Of a stretch of 64,000 nucleotides of DNA, positions 19,407 to 28,058 are shown piece by piece. A model generated the notes under the pieces. The model searched no databases and had not been told where the DNA came from. It saw only the letters and a list, made by a program, of their open reading frames with translations. The DNA comes from Maribacter orientalis (GTDB lineage: Bacteria > Bacteroidota > Bacteroidia > Flavobacteriales > Flavobacteriaceae), in contig NZ_FNZN01000001.1 in assembly GCF_900109345.1 (NCBI RefSeq), forward strand, positions 689,883-753,882, given 5' to 3'. Made by a program: the position numbers and the translations under genes. Each line of letters opens with the position of its first letter. Position 1 is the stretch's first letter.

Positions 19407-20357
19407 CTACTTCTTTATCAATCCTAATTCAATCAATCGCTCATGCAAAAATTCACCTGCGGTAATATCGGTGTACAACTTAGGATGCTCCTCATCAATA
19501 CAGTTCTCTAAACAATTTAGGGGCATTTCACTAACCGGGTGCATAAAGAATGGAACAGAATATCTAGAAGTTCCCCAAAGTTCTTTTGGCGGGTTAACTA
19601 CTTGATGTATGGTAGATAATAACTTGTTGTTGGTTAAACGTGAAAGCATATCACCAACATTTATCATTAATTGATCAGGCTTGGCAATGGCGTCTACCCA
19701 CTCTCCATCATGGTTCTTTACTTGTAAACCTTTACCATGAGCGCCCATTAATAAAGTTATTAAATTGATATCGCCATGAGCTGCGGCCCTAACTGCATTT
19801 TTAGGTTCTGATGTAATAGGAGGGTAGTGTATTGGTCGTAAGATTGAATTTCCATTCTTTATAAAATTATCAAAATAGAATTCATCTAGTTTTAAATGTA
19901 ATGCCAGTGCACGTAAAACATATTTTGCTGTTTTTTCGAGCATTTTATAGGTTTCTTTACCTACTTGATTAAATTTTGGAAGTTCTTTGACGATAACATT
20001 ATCTGGGTACTCTTTCTCTAATTCGGGATTGTCTTCTACATACTGTCCGAAATGCCAAAATTCTTTCAAATCTCCTTCTTTTCTACCTTTAGCATGTTCT
20101 TTTCCAAATGAAGTATATCCACGTTGACCACCAATACCTTCTATTTGGTAACCATCTTTTATCTCTTCAGGTAAACTGAAAAATTTTTTAATTTCTGCAT
20201 ATAATGAATCAACCAATTCATCCGAAAGAAAATGTCCGCTTAAAGCAACGAAACCAATGTCTTCAAAGGCCTTGCCAATTTCATTAATAAACTTTTGTTT
20301 TCTTTTTGGATCTTCCGAAATAAAATCTGACAAATCAACACTAGGTACCAAGCTCAT
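19407..20357 (-). CDS. Isopenicillin-N-synthase-like 2-oxoglutarate/Fe(II) oxygenase
   Basis: The 316-residue cytoplasmic protein has the non-haem Fe(II) facial triad His194-x-Asp196 (AAHGDINLITLL) and His251 (STIHQVVNPP). Arg265 in RYSVPFF anchors 2-oxoglutarate. The N-terminal DIOX_N segment (VPSVDLSDFISED, IGFVALSGH) is also present. Such enzymes hydroxylate or desaturate small molecules. The substrate is not deducible. It is divergent from the E1 fusion gene by 120 bp. Confidence 0.88.
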   Translation of the reverse strand: MSLVPSVDLSDFISEDPKRKQKFINEIGKAFEDIGFVALSGHFLSDELVDSLYAEIKKFFSLPEEIKDGYQIEGIGGQRGYTSFGKEHAKGRKEGDLKEFWHFGQYVEDNPELEKEYPDNVIVKELPKFNQVGKETYKMLEKTAKYVLRALALHLKLDEFYFDNFIKNGNSILRPIHYPPITSEPKNAVRAAAHGDINLITLLMGAHGKGLQVKNHDGEWVDAIAKPDQLMINVGDMLSRLTNNKLLSTIHQVVNPPKELWGTSRYSVPFFMHPVSEMPLNCLENCIDEEHPKLYTDITAGEFLHERLIELGLIKK

Positions 20358-20477
20358 GTTTTATGGAATTTATGTAAAATTAATAATTATTGCGGATTTA
20401 CAAGCAGTGTTATAATTGTTAGTTGATGAACTCATTTTTGTTACATTTATATTTTATTTGCAAATTATATACTCTCT

Positions 20478-22454
20478 ATGAATTATAATCATTTTCAAGT
20501 AGCTGAAAATATTAAGATAACCCTTTTTAAATCAATGCTTAAGCCTCGTATGATAGAGGAGAAGATGTTGATTCTTTTGCGTCAGGGTAAAGTCTCTAAA
20601 TGGTTTAGCGGTATTGGGCAAGAAGCTATTTCCGTAGGGGTTACCAGTGCATTGAATAGTGAGGAGTATATTTTGCCAATGCATAGAAATTTAGGAGTGT
20701 TCACCACTAGGGAAATTCCATTATACCGGCTTTTTACACAATGGCAAGGTAAGGCAAGCGGCTTTACCCAAGGGCGCGACCGAAGTTTTCATTTCGGTAC
20801 ACAAGAATTTAAGATAATAGGAATGATTTCTCATTTGGGACCACAGTTAGGTGTTGCAGATGGTATTGCCCTTGCGCATAAATTGCGAAATGAAAAAAGG
20901 GTAACCGCAGTATTTACGGGTGAAGGAGCAACTAGTGAGGGTGATTTTCATGAAGCATTAAATGTTGCTGCCGTGTGGGAATTGCCTGTTTTGTTTTGTA
21001 TTGAAAATAATGGATACGGATTATCGACACCTACCAACGAACAATTTACATGTGAAAACCTAGCCGATAAAGGAATTGGCTACGGAATGGAATCCCATAT
21101 TATCGATGGTAATAACATTTTAGAAGTATATACCAAAGTATCGGAATTGGTAGAGGACATGAGAATTAATCCACGACCAGTTTTACTTGAATTTAAAACC
21201 TTTCGTATGCGGGGGCATGAAGAAGCTAGTGGCACAAAATATGTTCCACAAGAGCTTTTAGATACTTGGGCAGAGAAGGATCCATTAGAGAATTTCACGT
21301 CTTTTCTAAAGAATGAAAAAATACTTACAGATGATATTATAGACGGTATTAGAACTGAAATTCAAGCCGAAATCGATGAACATTTAAAAAGAGCATACTC
21401 CGAAGAGTCGATAACCCCTAATGAAAGTAAAGAGTTAAGTGAGGTATATCAAAAATTTGATTTTAAAGCTAGTACACCTAGTATACATACTAAGAACATA
21501 CGTTTAATAGATGCGATTTCTGATGGATTAAGAGCATCTATGAAAAAGTTTGACAACCTTGTCATCATGGGCCAAGATGTTGCAGAATATGGTGGGGTTT
21601 TTAAAATTACGGACGGTTTTGTTGAAGATTTTGGTAAGGAGCGTGTACGCAATACGCCAATTTGTGAATCGGCAATAGTATCTGCTGCAATGGGGTTATC
21701 AATTAATGGTGCCAAAGCCGTAATGGAAATGCAATTTGCCGACTTTGCCAGTACTGGTTTTAATCCTATTGTGAATTATTTAGCAAAGAGTTTTTACCGA
21801 TGGGGAGAAAAAGCTGACGTTGTTATACGTATGCCGTGTGGTGGTGGTGTAGCAGCTGGTCCTTTTCATTCTCAAACCAATGAAGCTTGGTTTACTAAAA
21901 CCCCAGGACTTAAAGTGGTGTATCCAGCATTTCCTTACGATGCTAAAGGTTTACTGGCAACTGCTATTGAGGATCCTAACCCTGTGCTATTTTTCGAACA
22001 TAAGGGCCTATATAGAAGTATGTATCAAGAAGTGCCAGTCAATTATTATACGCTACCCTTTGGTAAGGCTAGTCTTCTTCGAGAAGGTACTGCGATTACC
22101 ATAGTTACGTATGGTGCCGGAGTTCATTGGGCATTAGAAACATTAGATAATAATATAGAAATTCAGGCAGACCTATTAGATTTACGAACTTTGCAGCCTT
22201 TAGATATTAATGCTGTTTATGATTCCGTTAAAAAAACGGGTAAACTTATCATACTTCAAGAAGATAGTTTATTTGGAGGTATTGCAAGCGATATTTCAGC
22301 TTTAGTAATGGAAAATTGTTTTGAATATTTAGATGGGCCTATACGTAGAGTAGGTAGTTTGGAGACTCCAATTCCATTTGATTCAAAATTAGAACAACAA
22401 TACCTTGCAAAATCTAGATTTGAGTCTGTTTTACAAGAACTTATAGCTTATTAG
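20478..22454 (+). CDS. Fused alpha/beta E1 component of a 2-oxoacid (branched-chain type) dehydrogenase
   Basis: The 658 residues join an E1 alpha (about 1-330) to an E1 beta (about 340-658), which are separate chains in most organisms. The alpha half has the thiamine-pyrophosphate motif (GEGATSEGDFHEALN to ENNGYG) and the beta half has GQDVAEYGGVFKITDGF, ESAIVSAAMGLS and PFHSQTNEAWF. It decarboxylates a 2-oxoacid and passes the acyl group to a lipoyl E2. The fusion is common in Bacteroidota. No E2/E3 gene is adjacent. Branched-chain substrates are likely but not proven. Confidence 0.93.
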   Translation: MNYNHFQVAENIKITLFKSMLKPRMIEEKMLILLRQGKVSKWFSGIGQEAISVGVTSALNSEEYILPMHRNLGVFTTREIPLYRLFTQWQGKASGFTQGRDRSFHFGTQEFKIIGMISHLGPQLGVADGIALAHKLRNEKRVTAVFTGEGATSEGDFHEALNVAAVWELPVLFCIENNGYGLSTPTNEQFTCENLADKGIGYGMESHIIDGNNILEVYTKVSELVEDMRINPRPVLLEFKTFRMRGHEEASGTKYVPQELLDTWAEKDPLENFTSFLKNEKILTDDIIDGIRTEIQAEIDEHLKRAYSEESITPNESKELSEVYQKFDFKASTPSIHTKNIRLIDAISDGLRASMKKFDNLVIMGQDVAEYGGVFKITDGFVEDFGKERVRNTPICESAIVSAAMGLSINGAKAVMEMQFADFASTGFNPIVNYLAKSFYRWGEKADVVIRMPCGGGVAAGPFHSQTNEAWFTKTPGLKVVYPAFPYDAKGLLATAIEDPNPVLFFEHKGLYRSMYQEVPVNYYTLPFGKASLLREGTAITIVTYGAGVHWALETLDNNIEIQADLLDLRTLQPLDINAVYDSVKKTGKLIILQEDSLFGGIASDISALVMENCFEYLDGPIRRVGSLETPIPFDSKLEQQYLAKSRFESVLQELIAY

Positions 22455-22601
22455 GCATATCCGTTAACATTATTCTCAAAAGAGCATAAGTATCGTATAC
22501 TTTAGGTAGATATTTGCGTTATAGATTGGAATATAATGGATAGTAATCCATCCAAAAACTAACAATTAACGTATATAGAATCAAACCTAATAAATTTACT
22601 T

Positions 22602-23081
22602 ATGAAAAAAATGATTTGGCTATTTAGTATTGTTCTTTTAGTATCCTCTTGCTCTGTTTCAAAAGATGCTCGCGGTAAAAGAAACTTATTAAGCGGCACA
22701 TGGACATTGAACAATGTTGCTTTTGAAGGTAACACTGGAAATGTAAAAGCAGTTTTATTTAATGACGTTGAAGATATTTGTCTTGAAGGCAGTGAATGGT
22801 TCTTTCGTGACAATAACAGTACTGGTAGATATACTATTAGTCCGTCAACTTTATGTAATGGTGGAGACCGCTACATTAGATGGTCTGTTGTAGAGCGCGA
22901 AGAAAATTATACTAGTCAATTACAGTTTAAATTTATCAATGAAAAGAATCAGGATATTTCTGGTGGAGCGGGCTACCGATTAAATATTGAAACTTTAACT
23001 GAATATGCAATGATTTTGAAATCTAACGTTATGGTAGACGGTACTGCGGTGAACGTAGTATATGAGTTCACTAAAAAATAA
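22602..23081 (+). CDS. Lipocalin-like lipoprotein
   Basis: The 159-residue protein has a lipoprotein signal with lipobox VSSCS (Cys17). It then carries LLSGTWTLNNVAFEG, the opening of lipocalin-like domains, and a series of strands ending in VVYEFTKK. Bacterial members are anchored to the outer membrane and bind small hydrophobic molecules. It is followed 29 bp later by an OmpA-type lipoprotein gene, probably on the same transcript. Confidence 0.75.
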   Translation: MKKMIWLFSIVLLVSSCSVSKDARGKRNLLSGTWTLNNVAFEGNTGNVKAVLFNDVEDICLEGSEWFFRDNNSTGRYTISPSTLCNGGDRYIRWSVVEREENYTSQLQFKFINEKNQDISGGAGYRLNIETLTEYAMILKSNVMVDGTAVNVVYEFTKK

Positions 23082-23110
23082 TAACCTACTTTAAAATTAA
23101 ATTTAAGTTT

Positions 23111-23803
23111 ATGAAAACAATGATAATACGTAAAACTAGTTACATAATCGCTCTTGCCATGGTAATGAGCTGTAGTACGGTTAAAAACGCAAATAAAACT
23201 CAAAAAGGTGCTGTTATTGGTGCTGCCGGTGGCGCAGTGATAGGCGGTGTTTTGGGTAATAATGTTGGTAGTGGTAATAACACTGCTCTTGGAGCTATTT
23301 TAGGCGCTGCTATTGGTGGTGCTGCAGGTGGTTATATAGGCAATAGAATGGACCGACAGGCAGAGCGTATCGAAGAAGAGATTCCAGGTGCAGAAGTAAA
23401 AAGGGTAGGTGAAGGTATTAATGTTACCTTTAATGAAGATGCAGGTGTTTACTTCGCAACTAATAAGTCGAACGTTCAAGGTACATCGGCTACTACTTTA
23501 GATAAATTAGCGGGTATTTTTAAAGAATATCCACAATCTAATATTTTAGTTGAAGGCCATACTGATAGTGCAGGTGCTGATGAATATAACATGAATTTAT
23601 CTAAACAAAGAGCAGAGTCGGTTACCAATTACTTAATTAGCAAAGGAATTGATGCAAGTCGTTTCGATACTAAATGGTACGGTGAAACTCAACCAGTAGG
23701 CGATAATACAACTACAGAAGGTAAAGCAAAAAATAGAAGAGTTGAATTAGCGATTGTTGCTAGCGAGTCATTAAAGCAAGAAGCAAAAAAACAAACCAAT
23801 TAA
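23111..23803 (+). CDS. OmpA-family lipoprotein with glycine-zipper segment (YiaD-like)
   Basis: The 230-residue protein has a lipobox (VMSCS) followed by a glycine-zipper region (KGAVIGAAGGAVIGGVLG, then GAILGAAIGGAAGGYIG). The C-terminal OmpA peptidoglycan-binding domain reads ILVEGHTDSAGADEYNMNLSKQRAESV through KNRRVELAI, with the diaminopimelate-binding Asp and Arg in place. It probably links the outer membrane to peptidoglycan. A strong terminator follows. Confidence 0.92.
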   Translation: MKTMIIRKTSYIIALAMVMSCSTVKNANKTQKGAVIGAAGGAVIGGVLGNNVGSGNNTALGAILGAAIGGAAGGYIGNRMDRQAERIEEEIPGAEVKRVGEGINVTFNEDAGVYFATNKSNVQGTSATTLDKLAGIFKEYPQSNILVEGHTDSAGADEYNMNLSKQRAESVTNYLISKGIDASRFDTKWYGETQPVGDNTTTEGKAKNRRVELAIVASESLKQEAKKQTN

Positions 23804-23833
23804 GAGACACTTATTTTGGCATTGTGTTAAAAT

Positions 23834-23866
23834 AAAAGCCCTGCATTTGCAGGGCTTTTTGTTTTT
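23834..23866 (+). terminator. Rho-independent terminator after the OmpA lipoprotein gene
   Basis: AAAAGCCCTGC at 23834-23844 and GCAGGGCTTTT at 23849-23859 form a perfect 11 bp stem with loop ATTT, followed by a T-rich run. It ends only about 15 bp before the start of the polyketide operon. Confidence 0.92.
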
Positions 23867-23880
23867 GGTGTAACTTCCCA

Positions 23881-25005
23881 ATGGTGAAAGAACACGATAT
23901 ACTTATTATAGGGGGAGGTCTTGCAGGGCTTACTTCGGCCATTCATTTGGCTTTAGAAGGTAAGCATGTTGGTGTTTTTGAAATGAATATATACCCACAT
24001 CATAAGGTATGTGGTGAATACGTGTCTAAAGAGATATTGCCTTATTTTAATAGATTAGGTCTTTTTCCTAGTTCAGTCGGGGCTGTTGATATCACACAAT
24101 TTCAAATTTCTACTCACAAAGGCTTTTTGGTTGAAACCGAATTACCACTCGGTGGTTTTGGGATAAGTAGATATGCGTTGGATAATTTACTGTACCAACG
24201 TGCCAAGGAATTGGGAGTACTATTCTATTTCGAAAAAGTAATTAGAACAGTGTTTAAGGATGATATTTTTACAATTAATACAACAACGAACATATATACT
24301 TCCAAAATCGTTTTAGGGGCCTATGGTAAGCGTTCTGTATTAGATAAAAATATGGAAAGGGAGTTCAGCCTAAAAAAGAACTCTTGGCTGGCTGTTAAAG
24401 CTCATTATCAATCACCAGATTTTCCCAATGAACTTGTAGGTTTGCATAATTTTGATGGAGGATACGGTGGACTCTCCAAAACAGAATCTGGCGCAATCAA
24501 TTTCTGTTACCTTGCACATTATGCAACTTTTAAAAAATATAAAGATATCACGGCTTTCAATAACGAGGTGGTGGCAAAAAACCCTTTTCTGAATTCGTTT
24601 TTATCAAATGCCAAACCGGTATTCAAACAATCAATGACCATTGCCCAGATTTCCTTTGATAAAAAAGAGACTGTGGTTGATCATATGCTTATGTGTGGTG
24701 ATACAGCAGGGTTAATACATCCGCTTTGTGGTAATGGAATGGCCATGGCTATACATAGTGCTAAAATTGCGTCTGAATTGGTGTTGCAATATTTTAATGA
24801 TTCAAATTACAAAAGACATCAGTTAGAGAGTGATTATAAAAAAATATGGATCAAAACATTTAGCAAACGTTTATGGTTCGGTAGAAAATTACAGCGTATT
24901 TTATTGAATAAAACAATGGTTTCAATGGCAATTCGTACCGTAGGAAAATCGGAAACCTTGCTAAAATATATTATAACAAAGACACACGGAGAATTGATAT
25001 CCTAA
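23881..25005 (+). CDS. FAD-dependent oxidoreductase / monooxygenase (geranylgeranyl-reductase-like)
   Basis: The 374-residue flavoprotein has the dinucleotide-binding GGGLAG fold near its N-terminus (IIGGGLAGLTSAIHLALEG), a CGEYVS motif and the second FAD motif MCGDTAGLIHPLCGNGMAMAI. It resembles FixC/geranylgeranyl-reductase-type and aromatic-hydroxylase flavoproteins. As first gene of the type III polyketide operon it is a good candidate for hydroxylating or reducing the polyketide product, like the flavoprotein of streptomycete srs-type phenolic lipid clusters. That role is an inference. The ATG of the methyltransferase overlaps its stop. Confidence 0.8.
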   Translation: MVKEHDILIIGGGLAGLTSAIHLALEGKHVGVFEMNIYPHHKVCGEYVSKEILPYFNRLGLFPSSVGAVDITQFQISTHKGFLVETELPLGGFGISRYALDNLLYQRAKELGVLFYFEKVIRTVFKDDIFTINTTTNIYTSKIVLGAYGKRSVLDKNMEREFSLKKNSWLAVKAHYQSPDFPNELVGLHNFDGGYGGLSKTESGAINFCYLAHYATFKKYKDITAFNNEVVAKNPFLNSFLSNAKPVFKQSMTIAQISFDKKETVVDHMLMCGDTAGLIHPLCGNGMAMAIHSAKIASELVLQYFNDSNYKRHQLESDYKKIWIKTFSKRLWFGRKLQRILLNKTMVSMAIRTVGKSETLLKYIITKTHGELIS

Positions 25006-25712
25006 TGGTAGATTTTACAAAGCGAAGTACTGAAATTGAAATTATGGATACCTATTCAGGTACTACCAAAGGACTGGATATCATTCTACAAGATATAAAT
25101 AGGGTGAATAGGTTGTTAGGTGGTTATACTATTACTTTAAATGCTGTATTTAAGTTGCTTACGATAGAAAATAAAAAATCGTATACGATTTTAGATATGG
25201 GTTGCGCAGAAGGTACCATGCTGAGAAAGCTAGCTTTCGAAGCTAGAAAACGAAATATACCTCTTAAGTTAATAGGCGTGGACCTAAATAAGCAAGGCCT
25301 AGAATTAGCGACCCATTATTCGACAGAATATCCTGAAATAACCTATTTAGAAGCCGATATTTTAACCGCTGATTTCTCCCAATATACTATTGATGTGGTC
25401 ATGACTACGTTGACTCTTCATCATTTTACTGATAAAGGTGTAGTTCAATTCGTAAATCAGTTTAATTCACTCGCTTCTTTAGGAGTTGTTATCAATGATT
25501 TAGAGCGTAATCCTATCGCTTATTATTTATTCAAGGCGTTTAGTTTCTTTTTTATTAGAACAGAAATTGCCAAAAAAGATGGTTTGTTATCCATACGAAG
25601 AGCCTTTAAAAAGAAAGACTTAATGGGGTATTCAGCTCAAGTAAAAAATGCCTCTCACCAAATTGAATGGAAATGGGCCTTTAGATATGTATGGGTTTTA
25701 AAAAAGAAGTAG
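25005..25712 (+). CDS. SAM-dependent methyltransferase of the type III PKS operon
   Basis: The 235-residue Rossmann methyltransferase has the SAM motif ILDMGCAEGTMLRKL, the acidic end of the second strand (LIGVDLNKQG) and motif IV-like DVVMTTLTLHHF. Its start overlaps the previous stop by one base (TAATG), which implies translational coupling. It probably methylates the polyketide-derived ring or hydroxyl. Which atom is modified cannot be told. Confidence 0.85.
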   Translation: MVDFTKRSTEIEIMDTYSGTTKGLDIILQDINRVNRLLGGYTITLNAVFKLLTIENKKSYTILDMGCAEGTMLRKLAFEARKRNIPLKLIGVDLNKQGLELATHYSTEYPEITYLEADILTADFSQYTIDVVMTTLTLHHFTDKGVVQFVNQFNSLASLGVVINDLERNPIAYYLFKAFSFFFIRTEIAKKDGLLSIRRAFKKKDLMGYSAQVKNASHQIEWKWAFRYVWVLKKK

Positions 25713-25735
25713 TAGATTGAAGATTAAGAACAGCT

Positions 25736-26791
25736 ATGAATCAAACAAGAATTGTTAGTGTTACCAAAGAATTACCTGAGTATTTTAGATATACCAAGGA
25801 TATACTGCCATTAGTTGAATTTTGGTTAAGCGGTCAGGAAGAACGCTTTACACGTAAGGTCATTAAGATTTTTGAAGGTGCCGCCGTAGACAAGCGATAT
25901 TCGATTATGCCTCCAGAAGAAGTATTTGTTGCCACCACTTTTGAAGATAAAAATAAAATTTATGTTAGGGAGGCGAAACGTATGGGAGCAAATGTGCTGC
26001 GAAACGCTCTTCAAAAGAGTAGCTGGCAAGCAGATTCCATCGATTATATCATAACGGTAAGTTGTACGGGTATCATGATACCATCATTAGATGCCTATTT
26101 AATTAATGAGCTGGGTATGCGTCAAGATATCGTTCGGCTGCCTGTGACTGAAATGGGTTGTGCTGCTGGGGTGTCGGGACTCATCTACGCACATAATTTC
26201 CTTAAATCTAATCCTGGGAAAAGAATAGCTTTGGTATCCGTAGAGAGTCCCACTGCAACCTTTCAACTCAATGATTATTCTATGGCCAATATGGTAAGTG
26301 CTGCAATCTTTGGCGATGGTGCGGCTTGTGTATTGTTATCTTCTGAGGAAGATGCTTTAGGACCTAAAATTATTGGTGGGGAAATGTACCACTTTAAAGA
26401 TGCTACCCAAATGATGGGTTTCGATTTGACCAATCATGGATTAAAGATGATTCTAGATCCAGCGGTGCCAGAAACAATAACAAATCATTTTTCGGACATT
26501 GTTCACCCATTCTTGGAAAAATATGGAAGTGATATTCATAAAGTCGACCATCTGATTTTTCATCCTGGAGGAAAAAAAATAGTACAAACCGTAGAATCAT
26601 TATTTGGTGCTTTAGGAAAGAATATTGATGATACCCGCGAAGTTTTAAGACTTTATGGTAATATGAGTAGCGCAACTGTTCTTTACGTTTTAGAGCGTTT
26701 TTTGGAAAAAGATATACCCACAGATGAACAAGGACTCATTTTAAGTTTTGGTCCTGGTTTTTCGGCGCAGCGCGTTCTTATCGAATGGTAG
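25736..26791 (+). CDS. Type III polyketide synthase (chalcone/stilbene-synthase superfamily)
   Basis: The 351-residue protein keeps the full catalytic triad: Cys142 (TEMGCAAGVSG), His276 (LIFHPGGKK) and Asn309 (LYGNMSSATVLYVLE), plus the C-terminal GFGPG-like loop (LSFGPGFSAQRV). It condenses an acyl starter with malonyl-CoA units and cyclises the product to resorcinol, phloroglucinol or pyrone rings. The adjacent ACP and fatty-acid-type genes suggest a long acyl starter made in-house, an inference that needs product analysis. Confidence 0.95.
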   Translation: MNQTRIVSVTKELPEYFRYTKDILPLVEFWLSGQEERFTRKVIKIFEGAAVDKRYSIMPPEEVFVATTFEDKNKIYVREAKRMGANVLRNALQKSSWQADSIDYIITVSCTGIMIPSLDAYLINELGMRQDIVRLPVTEMGCAAGVSGLIYAHNFLKSNPGKRIALVSVESPTATFQLNDYSMANMVSAAIFGDGAACVLLSSEEDALGPKIIGGEMYHFKDATQMMGFDLTNHGLKMILDPAVPETITNHFSDIVHPFLEKYGSDIHKVDHLIFHPGGKKIVQTVESLFGALGKNIDDTREVLRLYGNMSSATVLYVLERFLEKDIPTDEQGLILSFGPGFSAQRVLIEW

Positions 26792-26812
26792 TTTATTAAA
26801 GTAATTAGAAGC

Positions 26813-27595
26813 ATGAAAACTAATTTTTGGGCATTAATTTTAGGCGGTAGTAGCGGACTTGGTTTGGCTACAGCGAAGAAATTAGCAAGTCATGGTTATC
26901 ACATCATAATCGTTCATCGAGATAGACGTTCTGATATGGATACTATTGAAAATGCCTTTGACGAGATTCGTGTATTTGGAAATCAACTGATAACATTGAA
27001 TGCCGATGCTTTAAATGCAGAAAAGCGTCCAGTTATCATCTCCGATATAGAACACCAATTACCAAAAGGGCATCAAATTAAAGTTTTGGTACATAGTGTT
27101 GCAAAGGGAGCATTGAAGCCAATGTATTCCGAAAGTAATTCAACCCTTACCGATACTGATTTCAGAATAACATTCGATGCCATGGCATTGAGTTTATATG
27201 ATTGGACAAAGGCATTGGTCGCTGCAAAGTTATTTGCCTCAGATACTAGAATAATTTCGTTTACAAGTGAGGGTAATACCAAAGCTTTACCAAATTATAG
27301 CGCAGTTTCTGTAGCTAAAGTGGCGTTAGAGGCATTGACCCGAAGTATTGCTCTGGAATTTGCACCAATCGGTATAAAAGCGAATTGTATACAAGCAGGT
27401 ATTACGATGACCAAATCTTTATCTATGATTCCGGGCTATGAGCAGATTAAAGCAAATGCATTGAAACGGAATCCGAACAATCGATTAACAACCCCTGATG
27501 ATGTGGCAAATGCGGTTTATTTGCTAACCACCGATGAAGCAAAGTGGATTACTGGTACCGTAATCAAAGTAGATGGAGGAGAAAGTTTGATTTAA
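26813..27595 (+). CDS. SDR oxidoreductase, enoyl-ACP-reductase-like (FabI/FabL type)
   Basis: The 260-residue short-chain dehydrogenase has the N-terminal GGSSGLGLATAKKL nucleotide-binding motif and a catalytic Tyr-x6-Lys (YSAVSVAKVALEAL). That spacing is characteristic of enoyl-ACP reductases rather than the Tyr-x3-Lys of ketoreductases. VHSVAKGALKPM also resembles FabL. It would reduce the enoyl intermediate of the operon's fatty-acid-like chain. It sits between the type III PKS and the dehydratase gene. Confidence 0.8.
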   Translation: MKTNFWALILGGSSGLGLATAKKLASHGYHIIIVHRDRRSDMDTIENAFDEIRVFGNQLITLNADALNAEKRPVIISDIEHQLPKGHQIKVLVHSVAKGALKPMYSESNSTLTDTDFRITFDAMALSLYDWTKALVAAKLFASDTRIISFTSEGNTKALPNYSAVSVAKVALEALTRSIALEFAPIGIKANCIQAGITMTKSLSMIPGYEQIKANALKRNPNNRLTTPDDVANAVYLLTTDEAKWITGTVIKVDGGESLI

Positions 27596-27605
27596 GAAAT
27601 AATCG

Positions 27606-28058
27606 ATGATAAGAAAACCATTTCAGTGGATAGTGAATAGATTGCCATATTCGGAGCCTTTTCTGTTTGTTGATGAGATTTTAAAAGTAAATGAGAAAAG
27701 TGCTGAAGGAACGTATACGTTTAAACCTGATGCTGCATTTTATGAGGGTCACTTTAAGAATAACCCAGTTACCCCAGGAGTACTCTTAACAGAGTGCTGT
27801 GCACAAATAGGTCTGGTCAGTTTGGGAATTTATCTTTTGGGGGAAGATCGTAAGATAGAGGACTTAAAAATAGGAATGAGTAGTTCTCAAATGGAGTTTT
27901 TACTACCGGTTTTTCCGGGAGAAAGGGTTCGGGTTACCTCAGAACTTAGTTACTTTAGGTTCCATAAATTAAAATGCAACGTTAAAATGTTTAATGAAGA
28001 AGGTAAACTGGTCTGTAAAGGTACATTGGCAGGCATGATGGGCGTACATAATGAGTAG
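27606..28058 (+). CDS. 3-hydroxyacyl-ACP dehydratase, FabZ-like
   Basis: The 150-residue hot-dog-fold protein has the FabZ active-site helix YEGHFKNNPVTPGVLLTE, with the catalytic His and the Glu at its end, and LPYSEPFLFVDEIL at the N-terminus. It dehydrates 3-hydroxyacyl-ACP. It starts 10 bp after the reductase and overlaps the ketosynthase gene by 8 bp. The presence of a dedicated copy beside an ACP suggests a pathway separate from primary fatty acid synthesis. Confidence 0.88.
   Translation: MIRKPFQWIVNRLPYSEPFLFVDEILKVNEKSAEGTYTFKPDAAFYEGHFKNNPVTPGVLLTECCAQIGLVSLGIYLLGEDRKIEDLKIGMSSSQMEFLLPVFPGERVRVTSELSYFRFHKLKCNVKMFNEEGKLVCKGTLAGMMGVHNE

Noticed and set aside
19345-19605. An 86-residue plus-strand gene
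   Set aside because: It overlaps the 3' part of the 2OG-oxygenase gene on the other strand and has no recognisable features.
26813-27595. Beta-ketoacyl-ACP reductase (FabG) annotation
   Set aside because: The catalytic pair is Tyr-x6-Lys, not the Tyr-x3-Lys of FabG-type ketoreductases.
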